From the NCBI RefSeq assembly GCF_002575655.3, contig NC_053037.3, forward strand, positions 446,059,793 through 446,123,792: DNA of 64,000 bases, in the 5' to 3' direction. Both the position numbers and the translations under genes were made by a program. The notes below the pieces were generated by a model, which ran no database searches, was not told the origin of the DNA, and saw only the letters and a program-made list of their open reading frames with translations. This DNA comes from Aegilops tauschii subsp. strangulata. Lineage: Eukaryota > Streptophyta > Magnoliopsida > Poales > Poaceae. Shown here in pieces: positions 47,273 through 57,552 of this stretch (positions within the stretch are counted from its first letter, which is position 1; each line of letters begins with the position of its first letter).

Positions 47273-49767
47273 TGTAACACCCCGCATGTAACTTTCCATA
47301 TTTGTAACTCCAACTCTTGCCATTTTCGGCTATGTGTTATGATATTCCCTTCGTGGTCGGGTTTTGTTTGTCGTTTTGTATTTTGTTCATGTCATTCTTT
47401 TCATATCATGTCATCATGTGCATTGCATTTGCATACGTGTTCGTCTCATGCATCCGAACATTTTCCCCATTGTCCGTTTTGCAATCCGGCGCTCCCATCT
47501 CCTCCGGTGCACCCCTTTTGTTTTCTTTCGTGAGCGGGTGTCAAACATTCTCGGAATGGACCGAGGCTTGTAAAGTGGTCCTAGTATACCACCGGGAGAC
47601 CACCGGTCAAGTTTCGTTCCATTTGGAGGTCGTTTGGTACTCCAACGGTTAACCAGGCATCCGCAAAGGCCATTTGTGTGTGCAGCAACCCCCCCTAAAA
47701 ACCAGCCCAAAACCCACCAAACTCTCTTCCATGCTGTAGGTCGTTCGATCACGATCGTGTGGGCGAAAATCGCACCTCATTTGGAGCCTCCTAGCTCCCT
47801 CTACCTATAAATATGTGAGAACCCCGAAATTACGTTCGCAGTCCAACCCTAGACAAACTTCCCTCCGCGCCACCGGACAAAATCGCCACCAACGGACACG
47901 TCGACTCCACCGCCGCCGCCACGTGGCGCGCCACCGCTCGCCGCCGACGCCGGCCCGCGAGCCCGCGCGGGGCCCTCCCGGGCCCGAGCGCCCGCGCCTC
48001 CGCCACGCCTCCTCCTCGCCCCGCCGCCTGCGCCGTCTCGCCGGCCGCCGCCGCGCACCCCGGCCGCCACCGCCTGGTGCCTCCCGCGGGTCGCCGCCGG
48101 CGCGCCCCGGCCCCGCCCTGCTGGATCCGGTCGCCGCCTCGTCCTCTCCTTCCCCTCCGCCGCCTCCCCCCAACGCCGGCCGCCGCCTCCTCTCCTTCCC
48201 CGTCGCCGGCCAACGAGCCTCGGGCTCGATCCAGATCCAATGTACGAGCCTACGGTTGACTTTTCCCGAACCCTAAAACTTCCAAGTCTTTGATTTTTAC
48301 ATTAAGTACCCCTGTTCAACATTGCATAACTCTCTGCATGTAGCTCCGTTTCGCGCGATTAATATATCAAATTGTTCGTCTCATGATGCTCTAAATTTTG
48401 TTCAATTGCACCATGTTTATTAGAGGCCATCTTGATGCCCAAATCTCTGTTGCAAAAGTGCTAGTTGCTGTTATCTGCTGGTTCTTATCAGAACTTGGAG
48501 ATTTGTCATTTTTGTATAATTTAATCTGTGCATCTTTTGGGCATGAGCTATACATGTGTTTTGTTGTATGCCATGCCATCTTTCCAGTGGTTTATGCCAT
48601 GTATTTTTGTGATATCTGTGGTGACTAGAACAAGCATGCAAACTAGGCTCCGTAATGTTTCTGATTTCAGGGACTTAGTGATTTCTCCAAGTCTTCGTCT
48701 GCTGTTATTTTGTTGCCATGTAAACTTGATGCTACAGAGAGATCAATGCATATTTTGGAGATGTTCAGTAAGGATGTTTTGTATCGATTGTTATAATTGA
48801 TCCATTCCTGCCCTTGTTTGCAATTATGGAGGACCATAGCATGACTCAATCTTGCTCTACTTTTGCTATAAAATATTTCTGGCAGATTCTTAACATGATA
48901 TTCTTTTTTGCCAAGCTTGTTGTAGTTGATCCATACGTGCTATGCTTTTGTTCTTGCCATGGATACCTTCATAAACATGTCATCTTGCTGTAGGTATGCT
49001 AGTTTTGTCATGCATTGATTTGTGGTGAGTGCATCAAGCTCACAAACATGCCTTCATATTATTGTTTCTGCCATGCTCTGTTTTCAAGTCTGAAACCTGT
49101 TAACGAAACTTGCTATGTTTACATGCTTGGCATCATATCTTATGATCCTTTTTGGCTTATGGTCAGTAAGGGACTTTTGTCACATGCATCTAGTAGAACA
49201 TTGCCATGCCTTGTTTTGCTATGTTAAGTTTCTGTAGCGTGTTGATTTCATGCTCTGAACATTGCTACCTGATGCTGTTTCTGGCATGTCCAGTAATTTC
49301 ACCAAGTCTGTGATCCTGTTAACTTTTGCACTTTTGCCATGCTTGTTTGAGCTTGATATGTTGTGATCTAGCTGTAGCTCAGTGTTCATCTTTTGTCAAG
49401 CATCTCCTGTAGATTACGGCCATATGCTTTGTTGCTATGTTAGGGTGCTGTAGCATTGTTACTTGTTGCATTTTAAGTGCTATCATGCTGTTAATCGCAG
49501 ATTCGTGTCATTCTTGTTTTGCTTGCCATTTTCAAACCGTACATCCGTTTCCGGTGATCTTTATATCGATTTCCACCGAAATCATCTCATTTTTCCATTG
49601 GCATGCTTGGTTTGCCAAGTTACTGCCTTGTTCATCTTTTTCCTATCGGAGCACGCATATGCATCGCATATCATATCTTGCATATCATACATGTTTTGCA
49701 TCATGTTGCTTGTGCATCTCTCGTGGTCGATTGTGGTTCCGTTTGTTTGTGTTCTTGTCTTGGGTAG

Positions 49768-49851
49768 AGCCGGGAGATGAGTTTGTGAACGAGGAACCTG
49801 TTGAGTACGCTTACGAGGATCAAGCCTTCGACAACTCTGAGAACCTTGCAG
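49768..49851 (+). other. Acidic exon-like segment A in Tekay 3' LTR
   Basis: 84 nt, flanked by GGGTAG and GCAAGA, in the same frame and phase as 39937-40020. Confidence 0.5.
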
Positions 49852-51062
49852 GCAAGATGACCACCCCTCGAAATCACTTATATCTTTGCTTTGCTAGTTG
49901 TTCGTTCTATTGCCATGGTGCGCTACCTACCGCTTGCTATATCATGCCTCCCATATTTCCATGTCAGCCCCTAACCATCCTTTCCTAGCAAACCGTTGTT
50001 TGGCTAAGTTACCGCTTTTGCTCAGCCCTTCTTATAGCGTTGCTAGTTGCAGGTGAAGTTGAAGTTGGGATATCACAATATCTCTTATTTAATTAATGCA
50101 TCTATATATATATTTGGTAAAGGGTGGAAGGCTCGGCCTTATGCCTGGTGTTTTGTTCCACTCTTGCCGCCCTAGTTTCTGTCATACCGGGATTATGTTC
50201 CTTGAGTTTGCGTTCCTTACGCGGTTGGGTGATTTATGGGACCCCCTTGACAGTTCGCCTTGAATAAAACTCCTCCAGCAAGGCCCAACCTTGGTTTTAC
50301 CATTTGCGACCTAAGCCCTTTTCCCCCGGGTTTTCTAGAGCCCGAGGGTCATCTTTATTTTAACCCCCGGACCAGTGCTCCTTCGAGTGCTGGCCCAAAC
50401 CGAGCGATGTCCGGCGCCCCTTGGGCAACCAGGGTCTATGCCAACCCGACGTCTGGCTCATCCGTTGTGCCCTAAGAACTAGATATGTGCAGCTCCTATC
50501 GGGATTTGTCCGCACATTCGGGGCCTTTGCTGGTCTTGTTTTACCATTATCGAAATGTCTTGTAGACCGGGATTCCAAGACTGATCGGGTCTTTCCGGGA
50601 GAAGGTTTATCCTTCGTTGACCGTGAGAGCTTATGATGGGCTAAGTTGGGACACCCCTGCAGGGTAGTATCTTTCGAAAGCTATGCCCGCGGTTATGAGG
50701 CAGATGGGAATTTCTAATGTCCAGTTGTAGAGAACTTGTCACTTGACCCAATTAAAAGACATCAATCGTGTGTGTAGCCGTGATGGTCTCTTCTCGGCGG
50801 AGTCCGGGAAGCGAACACGGTTTGAGTTATGTATGACGTAAATAGGAGTTCAGGATCACTTCTTGGTCTTTGCTAGATGTCGACTGTTCCGTTGCTTCTC
50901 TTCTCGCTCTTTTTTGCGTATGTTAGCCACCATATATGATTATTGCCGCTGCAGCTCCACCTCTTTACACCATCCTTTCCTATAAGCTTAAATAGTCTTG
51001 ATCTCGCGGGTGTGAGATTGCTGAGTCCTCGTGACTCACAGATTCTACCAAAACAGTTGCAG

Positions 51063-51160
51063 GTGCCGACGATGCCAGTGCAGATGATGGGATCGATCTC
51101 AAGTGGGAGTTCGACGAGGAACGTGGTCGTTACTATGTGTCTTTTCCTGATGATGAGTAG
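51063..51160 (+). other. Acidic exon-like segment B in Tekay 3' LTR
   Basis: 98 nt following GTTGCAG, ending in PDDE and a TAG at 51158-51160, in the same phase as 41258-41355. Confidence 0.5.
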
Positions 51161-52043
51161 TGGAGCCCAGTTGGGACGATCGCGGATCTAGCATTTGGGG
51201 TTGTCTTATTTTCATCTGGATTTTGACCGTAGTCGGTCTATATGTGTGTATTTTGAATGATGTATGAATTATAATTATGTATTGTGTGAAGTGGCGATTG
51301 TAAGCCAAGTCTTTATCCCATTCTTGTTCATTACATGGGATTGTGTGAAGATGACCCTTCTTGCGACAAAACCACTATGCGGTTATGCCTCTAAGTCGTG
51401 CCTCGACACGTGGGAGATATAGCCGCATCGTGGGTGTTACAGGCGCGCCATGGTTGCTCGGCCTCCCCGGCCACGCTTCCACTCGGTGGTGGTGCTGCCA
51501 GAGTTCGTTGTGTGGTCGGAGAACCCGACTGGCACCTGGGTTCAGCTTCCGTGCTCCTTTGCTGGCGAACTGGCGACCTCGGGTCCTGGTGGCCTCTAGC
51601 TGCAAGCGGATGGCTGCTGCTGCAAGGCCTCGTGGGTCGTGGTGGAGATCTCCGTCGCGGGCAATGTAGCCCTGGCTCGCGGCTGGCAGACATTTGCCCA
51701 CGCGCGCGGTCTGAGCAGGCGGTGCACCCTCCACTTCAAGTATGACGGCGCCGCGACCCTCTTCGTGAGGGTGTTTGGGGAAGACGGTCGCCGCGTTGGG
51801 TGCTGCCCTGAAGATAGCAACGACGACGAAGTGCTCGGCCTTGGCGACGGTCGCGACGAGGATGAGGGCGAGCTCGCCCTTGGTGATAGCCGCGGCTCGT
51901 CCTGCGGCGGCAGCTCCTCCTCCAACGAGAGCTCCAGCAGCGGTGCCTACGACCAGCCGCCTCGTCGCCGGACTCGCTTCGAGGACGGTGGAGGGTCGTC
52001 CCGTCGCCGCGCCCCAGTGAAGCGCGAGGAGGGCTCCGGCTGA

Positions 52044-52866
52044 GTCTGGGGAAGCGCTGGGAGCCGATCCTCATGAGTAGCCGCGGGCGTAGGGGCCACT
52101 TTTGCCTGTTTTCCCTTTCTTCTTGTATCACAAGAAACGAGTATGGGGCCCAGCGAGGGCGTATGATGAACAGTAATGCTTATGCTGCTTTATGCTATGT
52201 TTGCCGTTTCTGGGTTGTGTTGTGGCATATGTGCTTCATGTATGCATAGGGGGATAACTTAGCTTGATACACCCGAGGTAGTTTCTACCTCATGAGGGCG
52301 CGCACCCCCTAGCATTTGGTGAGGCTTCCCTGCTGCCGACTCGGGAGGAAGCTGCAAAAATTCATTAGGAAATCCTTACCCCTCCTAGCCCAAGGCCTCA
52401 GGCATGGGCTGGTCATGGCCTAACGCACCACGTCGCGGTACCCGTGGGGCACAGACTTAAAAGGGGTGCACAGATCACGAGCTCAAACGAGGGCGCCTCA
52501 CAAAGACTAGGGGAGCGCGCACGCACGCACCTGTCTCGCCCCCTCGCGAGGCGCGCGAGGGAGAGCGTCGGGCGACTGCTGCCCTCCCTGGGGCGAAAAT
52601 GAAGGGCCGGGGGAGAAATCGGGAGAAAAGGGAATCGAACCAAGACAACAAGAACGCCAGAACTCCAAATTCCATTAAAAGAGGTGCAACCCAACTACAG
52701 AAAGCAAATGTCCGGCACCTAGTCTAGTCTTCTCACCAGCTCGGAGCTAAGTGCGGCCACTAGGACGTGGGAGGGAGCCCCCGAGGCCCGAGGGCGGCAC
52801 TCCGGAGACTCCAGGGCATGTAAAGCCCCACTCATTATTACGTGAGAGTGTCACGGGCGGAGACCT
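52044..52866 (-). other. Tat noncoding spacer between integrase and antisense gene
   Basis: No coding region is supported on either strand. On the plus strand it is the 3' flank of the antisense gene, AT-richer at 52140-52280. It shows no clear repeat like that of the left Tat copy. Confidence 0.55.
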
Positions 52867-53990
52867 TCACAGGCACTGGGCCTTGCTTAATGGGTAGAAC
52901 TTCCGGAGGTGCTAGATGTTCCAGGCGTTCTGGATGGGGATCCCGTCCTGCGTCTCCAGGCGCACGGCGCCAGGCCAGGAGACGTGGGCAATCCGAAACG
53001 GGCCCTCCCACATGGGTGAGAGCTTATGCAGCCCTTCCCTAGAGAACACCCGCCTCAGGACGAGATCGCCCACCTCGAGCATCCTGGAGAGGACGCTACG
53101 GCGGTGATACCCGTCGCAGTGCCTGCTGGTATCTTGCCGCCCGGAGCGAGGCTTGGCGGCGGCGTTCCTCCCCCAATATGAGGTCCATCCCCCGCATGGT
53201 GTCCTGACGTGATTCGTCGAACACCAGGACCCGTGCGGAGCGATGCCTGGCCTCGTGAGGGAGAACCGCCTCGGTTCCATAGACGAGGAAGAACGGAGTC
53301 TCACCTATTGGCTTGGTGGCGGTGGTGCGGATGGACCACATCACGGACTGGAGCTTGTCGTGCCAGCTCCTACCGCATGCCTCGAGCTTCTTCTTGAAAG
53401 TCCTAGTCTTGAGGCCTCTCCAGACCTCCGTGTTGGCGCGCTCTACTTGGCCATTGCTCCTGGGGTGTGCCACTGAGGCGTAGCATATCTGCGTTCCAAG
53501 GTTAGCACAATATGTCTTGAAGAGATTGCTAGTGAACTATGAGACATTGTCGGTGATGATGCGGTTAGGGATCCCAAACCGGCTCACGAGGCCCTTGATG
53601 AACTTAACTGCGGACCCGGCTGGGATGGTGCGGACGGCCTCCACCTCTGCCCATTTGGTGAACTTGTCAATGGCGACGTAGAGGTAGCGGTAGCCCCTAG
53701 GTGCTCGTGGGAACGGACCCAGGATATCCGGCCCCCAGACCGCGAATGGCCACGAGAGCGGGATGGTCTAGAGGCCCTGGGCAGGCTGATGGATTTGCTT
53801 GGCATGGAACTGGCAGGCCTCGCAGGATCTTACCAACTCGGCTGCGTCGTTGAGTGTTGTGGGCCAATAGAACCCGCTGCGGAACGCCTTGCCAACCAGG
53901 GTGCGCGACGACGAGTGATGCCCGCAATCTCCGCCATGAATGTCAACTAGCAGCTGGCCTCCTGCCTCCTGGAGATGCACCGTAAGGAAA
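52867..53990 (-). pseudogene. Tat integrase (degraded)
   Basis: Minus strand: HHCC zinc-finger remnant (SGFYWPTTLNDAAELVRSCE, then ACQFHAKQ) near 53860; first catalytic region WGPDILGPFP near 53720; second IITDN near 53555; third HPRSNGQVERANTEVWRG near 53440; C-terminal RVFSREGLHKLSPMWEGPFR near 53000, to the TGA at 52867. At least three premature stops (near 53766, 53538 and 52916) and frameshifts near 53950 and 53110 disable it. Some stops are CAG-to-TAG type. Confidence 0.8.
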
Positions 53991-54123
53991 CATCATTTGG
54001 CCGCTTTCTATGCAGCTCACAATCTTGGATGCAGTATGTCGTAGCTTGCCGGGCCACGCGCTCCGCGTCTTCCTCCTTTTCTGGTAGTGTTCCTTGCATC
54101 AAGTATGCCCTGAACTCCTCAGT

Positions 54124-55734
54124 CTAGCACCCCTCCTGAGGCTCGAGCGCTAGGAGCAGGCGAGCTCCCGAGGTAGGGCCATAGGCGGGGGCTCCTGAGG
54201 TTGGTGGCGAGGGGAGCTCCTCCCGAGGCGGTGCAGGCTCGGCGGTTAAGGGAGCCGCTGAGGGCTTGAAGAGCCACTCCTCGAAGATGCCTGGTTCCTG
54301 GGGCTGACGCCTTGATGCCCTCTTGGCTATCTCATCAGCTTCCTTGTTTGTGCCGCGGGGCACATGCTGCAGCTCCAGGCCCAAGAATTGCTTCTCCATC
54401 TTGCGCACCTCCGCGAGGTATGCCTCCATGTGCTCGTCCCTCGGCTCGTACACCTTGTTGGAGAAGTTGACGAGGAGCGAACAGTCGCCCTTGATGGTGA
54501 GGCGCCTCACACCCAGACCTGCCGCAGCCTTGAGATCGGCAATCAAGCCCCCATACTCCACGATGTTGTTCGAGACCTTCTCGCCCCGCTGAAAGCAGAG
54601 CTGTACGGCGTAGTAGAGCTTGTCCTGGGTAGGCGAGATGAGTACTGCTCCAGCCCCCGCGCCTTGGCGCGCGAAGGCGCCATCAAAGTACATGACCCAT
54701 CCATCTGGCGCCTCGCTCCCTGGAGAAAGTGACCGGTCCATGCCTGCCTCGGGTTTGGGGACATCAATCCATTCCACAACGAAGTCGGCGAGCGCGGCAC
54801 CCTTGATGACCCTAGTGGTGCTGAACTCCAACTGGAAAGCTTGTAACTCAATGTTCCACTCTGCAACTCTTCCCGCAGCATTAGGGCTCTGGAGCACTCT
54901 CTCCAGCGGGTAAACCAAGACAACCTTGATGGGGTGACCTTGGAAGTAGTGGCACAGCTTGCGTGAGGCGATGAGGAGTGCGAGCAGGATATTCTGCGGC
55001 ATGGGGTAGCGTGCCCGTGCGTCACGCGGCACCGTGCTAACTAAGTATACTGGGTGCTCGACGAGGGTAGGAGTGCTGGTGGAGTCCATGGCCCCCTGAG
55101 GCTGAGGCGCTTCTTGATGTTCTCCGGCTTCGGGGGCTTGGTGGCTTGACGGGGTAGCTGCAGCCTTGAGAGCGTCATCTTGTGGGGCCCAGTCATCCAC
55201 GGGCACTGCCGCAGCTCCAGGGTCGCAATCTTGGTGCTGCGTCGTCTTGTCCAGCTTTGCGGTTCCGCTTGGCAGACCCTTGACCTGGCGCTCCTCCCTG
55301 AGGGCCACTAACGCCGCGCTGGCTGAGTGAGGTGTGGCAGCCAGGTAAAGCACGAGGGGCTCAAGAGGACGCGGCACCACCATCACGGGCAGGCTGGTGA
55401 GGTATCTCTTGAGGTCTTGAAACACTGTGTCAGCTTCCGGAGTCCACTCGAACGGGCCCTTCTTCTTCACCAGCTTGAAGAAAGGGAGGGCGCGTTCCCC
55501 CAGCTTGGAGATGAAGCGCCCCAGTGAGGTCACACAGCCTGCAAGCTTCTGCATTTCCTTGAGGGTCTGCGGCGGATTCATGTCTTCTATCACCTTGACC
55601 TTCTTGGGGTTGGCCTCAATCCCCCTGTGCGAGACAAGGAAACCCAACAGCTTACCGGAGGGTACGCCAAACACGCACTTTTCCGGGTTGAGCCGCAGGT
55701 CCACCTTGCGCAGGTTGGTGAAGGTCTCCTCCAT
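54124..55734 (-). pseudogene. Tat RT C-terminus, RNase H and additional RNase H
   Basis: An open stretch of 536 codons. It starts in the RT thumb/connection (EKCVFGVPSGKLLGFLVSHR, then GIEANPKKV). A first, retroviral-type RNase H region follows (KLAGCVTSLGRFISKL, WTPEADTVFQDLK, LCHYFQGHPIKVV). The second, plant-type RNase H is at roughly residues 340-475: GWVMYFDGAFARQGAGAGAV, NNIVEYGGLIADL, KGDCSLLVNF, TNKEADEIAKRASRR. It keeps the expected acidic residues D, E, D, D. A dual RNase H is the hallmark of the Tat lineage. The stop at 54124 (EGC*TEEFRA) is a premature nonsense codon before integrase. Confidence 0.85.
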
Positions 55735-57041
55735 GTCCTAGATGAGGACCTGGCCTCCCGAGATTTCACCACAATGTCGTTGACGTATGCCTTGGCGTTC
55801 CTCCCGGGCTGCTGGCCCAGGGCGATGTGCATCAGCCGCTGGAAGGCCGCCCCTGTGTTGCGCAGTCCGAATGGCAGTACACCCCGCAAGGGGTCAAGAA
55901 GGTTGTCTTCTCAGCGTCCTCCACCGCCATCTTGATCTGGTGGTAACTCTAGAAGGCATCTACGAAGCACAGCAGGTCGCACTCGGCGGTGGAGTCGACG
56001 ATCTGGTCAATGCGCGGGAGCGGGAACGGGTCTTGAGGGCAGGCCTTGTTGAGGTTGGTGAAGTGGACGCACATGCGCTCTTTCCCGCCTTTCTTGGGCA
56101 CGACGACCGGGTTCGCCAGGCACTCTAGATATCGCACCTCGTGAATGACGCCTGCTTCTTGCAGCTTGCGGGTCTCCTGGCCGATGAAAGCTTGCTTCTC
56201 TGTGGACTGCCATCGTGCCTTCTGCTTCACCGGGCGCACATTGGGGCTTACCCTCAGGTGATGCTCGATCACCCCCCGGGGACTCCTACCAGCTGCTTGG
56301 GTTCCCAGGTGAATACTTCCTTGTTTGCCCGCAAGAATCCCACCAATTTCCTTTCTTGATCCGGAGCGAGGTCGGCACCTATGGTGAAAGTGGCCCCTGA
56401 AGTTCCATCCTCGTCGACCGGTAGTTGCTTCGTCTTGGCCCGATCTTGAGTGAATAGCTGCTTCTTCTTGGCCGGCGTAGCTCCCTTAGCCCCGGGAGCA
56501 GCCTTATCGGCCGAGCAGGCTACTGCTGCGGCCCTGAAAGCGAGCTTGAGTGCCGTCAGGGCTTCCTTGGTGTCACCCGCCATGGTGAGGACGCCCTTGC
56601 TCCCCGGCATCTTCATGAGGTCATAGGCAGGATGGGTAGCTGCCATGAACTGGGCCAAGGCCGTGTACCCGAGGATGGCGTTGTACGGGAGGCCGATGCG
56701 GGCGATGTCAAAGTCGATAAGCTCAGTGCGGTAGTTGTCGCGGGTGCCGAAAGTCACAGGGAGGCGGATCTGCCCTGGGGGCTAGTGGAGCTGCTGCCGA
56801 CTCAGGAGAAGGGCTTCATGGGGCGGAGCCGTTCGCGTGGAACATGGAGCAAGCTAAAAGCTTCCACCGAGAGCACGTTGAGGCCAGCCCCACCGCCGAT
56901 GAGGGTCTTGGTAACCGCGACGTTGCAGATGGTGGGCGCGCAAAGCATCGGGAGAGCGCCTGAGCCCACGGTGGTTGCTGGATGGTCCTCCGAGTTGAAG
57001 GTGAGGTTGGCCTTGGGTGCTGCCCATCCCGGAGGAGCTTC
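55735..57041 (-). pseudogene. Tat protease and RT N-terminal half
   Basis: Minus strand: protease region near 56905 reads TKTLIGGGAGLNVL, where the family usually has LIDGGA, so the catalytic Asp is Gly. RT follows: RARWQSTEKQAFIGQETRKL-like, PVVVPKKGGKERMCVHFTNL, NKACPQDPFPLPRIDQIVD, CDLLCFVDAF. A stop lies right after at 55949, then a shift. GVLPFGLRNTGAAFQRLM and AYVNDIVVKS appear in another frame near 55880-55790. YVND replaces the YVDD active-site box. At least three frameshifts are present. Confidence 0.8.
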
Positions 57042-57482
57042 CTATTGCACACGGGCGGCACCCAGTCGGCTGAAGAACTGCTTGACGTGGCGATCTAAAG
57101 GCGGCACCTGCGAGCCGCCGAGGAGGGCCGCGATGGCGGGGGGCGCTGGTCCCCCGAAGCGCGCGACGAAGAGGTTGCGCAGCTCCCTGCAGGAGGCCAC
57201 AGAGGATCCCGACAGATGGAGAAGCCAGGCGCGTGGCACGCCGGCGAGGGCCATGGGGAACCAGTTGGCCATGACCTTGTCGTCGCCCCCGACTTCCAGA
57301 ACGGCCTTCTCATACGCCAGCAGGAAGGCTGCTGGATCCGCCGCGCCATTATAGCGAGGCGGCATCTTCGGCTTGAACTTGTGCGGCCACCGCACCCGCC
57401 GAAAGGCGGGGGCGAGGGCCCTGAGCCCCACGGCACCGCTGCACGCACCGGCCGATCCAGTTAGAGAAGCGGCGCCGTCCAT
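57042..57482 (-). pseudogene. Tat gag remnant (short capsid region)
   Basis: ATG 57482-57480 (MDGAASLTGSAGACS). The capsid-type segment is RWPHKFKPKMPPRYNGAADP, then AAFLLAYEKAVLEVGGDDKV and MANWFPMALAGVPRAWLLHL. It ends at 57042 shortly before protease sequence. No CCHC zinc knuckle is present between this segment and the protease, so the gag C-terminus has been deleted. Confidence 0.8.
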
Positions 57483-57532
57483 GGGAACAGGTTGGAGAGG
57501 CGGAACAGGCGGAGAGACGAAGCTTCGGCACA

Positions 57533-57552
57533 CCCCTACCTGGCGCGCGAAA
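57533..57552 (-). other. Tat primer binding site region
   Basis: Next to the 5' LTR the minus strand reads TTTCGCGCGCCAGGTAGGGG. GCGCGCCAGGTAGGGG is the familiar post-LTR sequence of grass Tat elements, here with the first bases altered. The tRNA is not assigned. Confidence 0.6.

Larger units (their letters stand above)
37489..51441 (+). mobile_element. Complete Tekay-type chromovirus (Ty3/gypsy)
   Basis: LTRs lie at 37489-41636 and 47273-51441 (about 4.15 kb each), with a primer site, gag-pol, polypurine tract and perfect ggcgc duplication (37484-37488 and 51442-51446). The LTR termini are TGTAACACCCCG...GTTACA. Gag-pol ends in a chromodomain-like segment downstream of integrase, defining a chromovirus; long LTRs and the gag-pol layout suit the Tekay/Del clade. 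Close LTR similarity implies a fairly recent insertion, yet gag-pol carries three stops and two frameshifts. Confidence 0.93.
47273..51441 (+). mobile_element. Tekay element 3' LTR
   Basis: 4169 bp, collinear with the 5' LTR. Differences include about 50 extra bp in the GC-rich leader (around 48055-48110), and loss near 50065 of a short TTCCATGTTGGAACATGG palindrome-containing segment present at 40228-40256. Exon-like segments are at 49768-49851 and 51063-51160. Confidence 0.93.
37243..52043 (+). pseudogene. Antisense Tat gene with AT-hook-like and B3-like domains, split by the Tekay element
   Basis: The frame is 37243-37488 joined to 51447-52043, omitting the Tekay element and one TSD copy. 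This gives 281 codons to the TGA at 52041-52043 in one frame with only two premature stops (TAG near 37291 and near 51597). The start is MAPTKRFSATEKGKAH. A basic motif PPPKRGCGRPRKH follows, containing the AT-hook core GRPRK. The second half has LPEFVVWSENPTGTWVQLPC and, after the second stop, GWQTFAHARGLSRRCTLHFK, then FVRVFGEDGRRVGCC, a B3-type pattern. A serine-rich acidic stretch (DRDEDEGE-like, then CGGSSSSNESSSSGAYD) and a basic C-terminus close it. It runs opposite to its host element. The left Tat copy (2803-3591) keeps the same frame over 263 codons. The function might be a nuclear DNA-binding factor. Confidence 0.62.

Noticed and set aside
54323..55935. Plus-strand ORFs opposite the Tat RT/RNase H
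   Set aside because: They are shadows of the GC-rich minus-strand pol frame and show no motif of their own.
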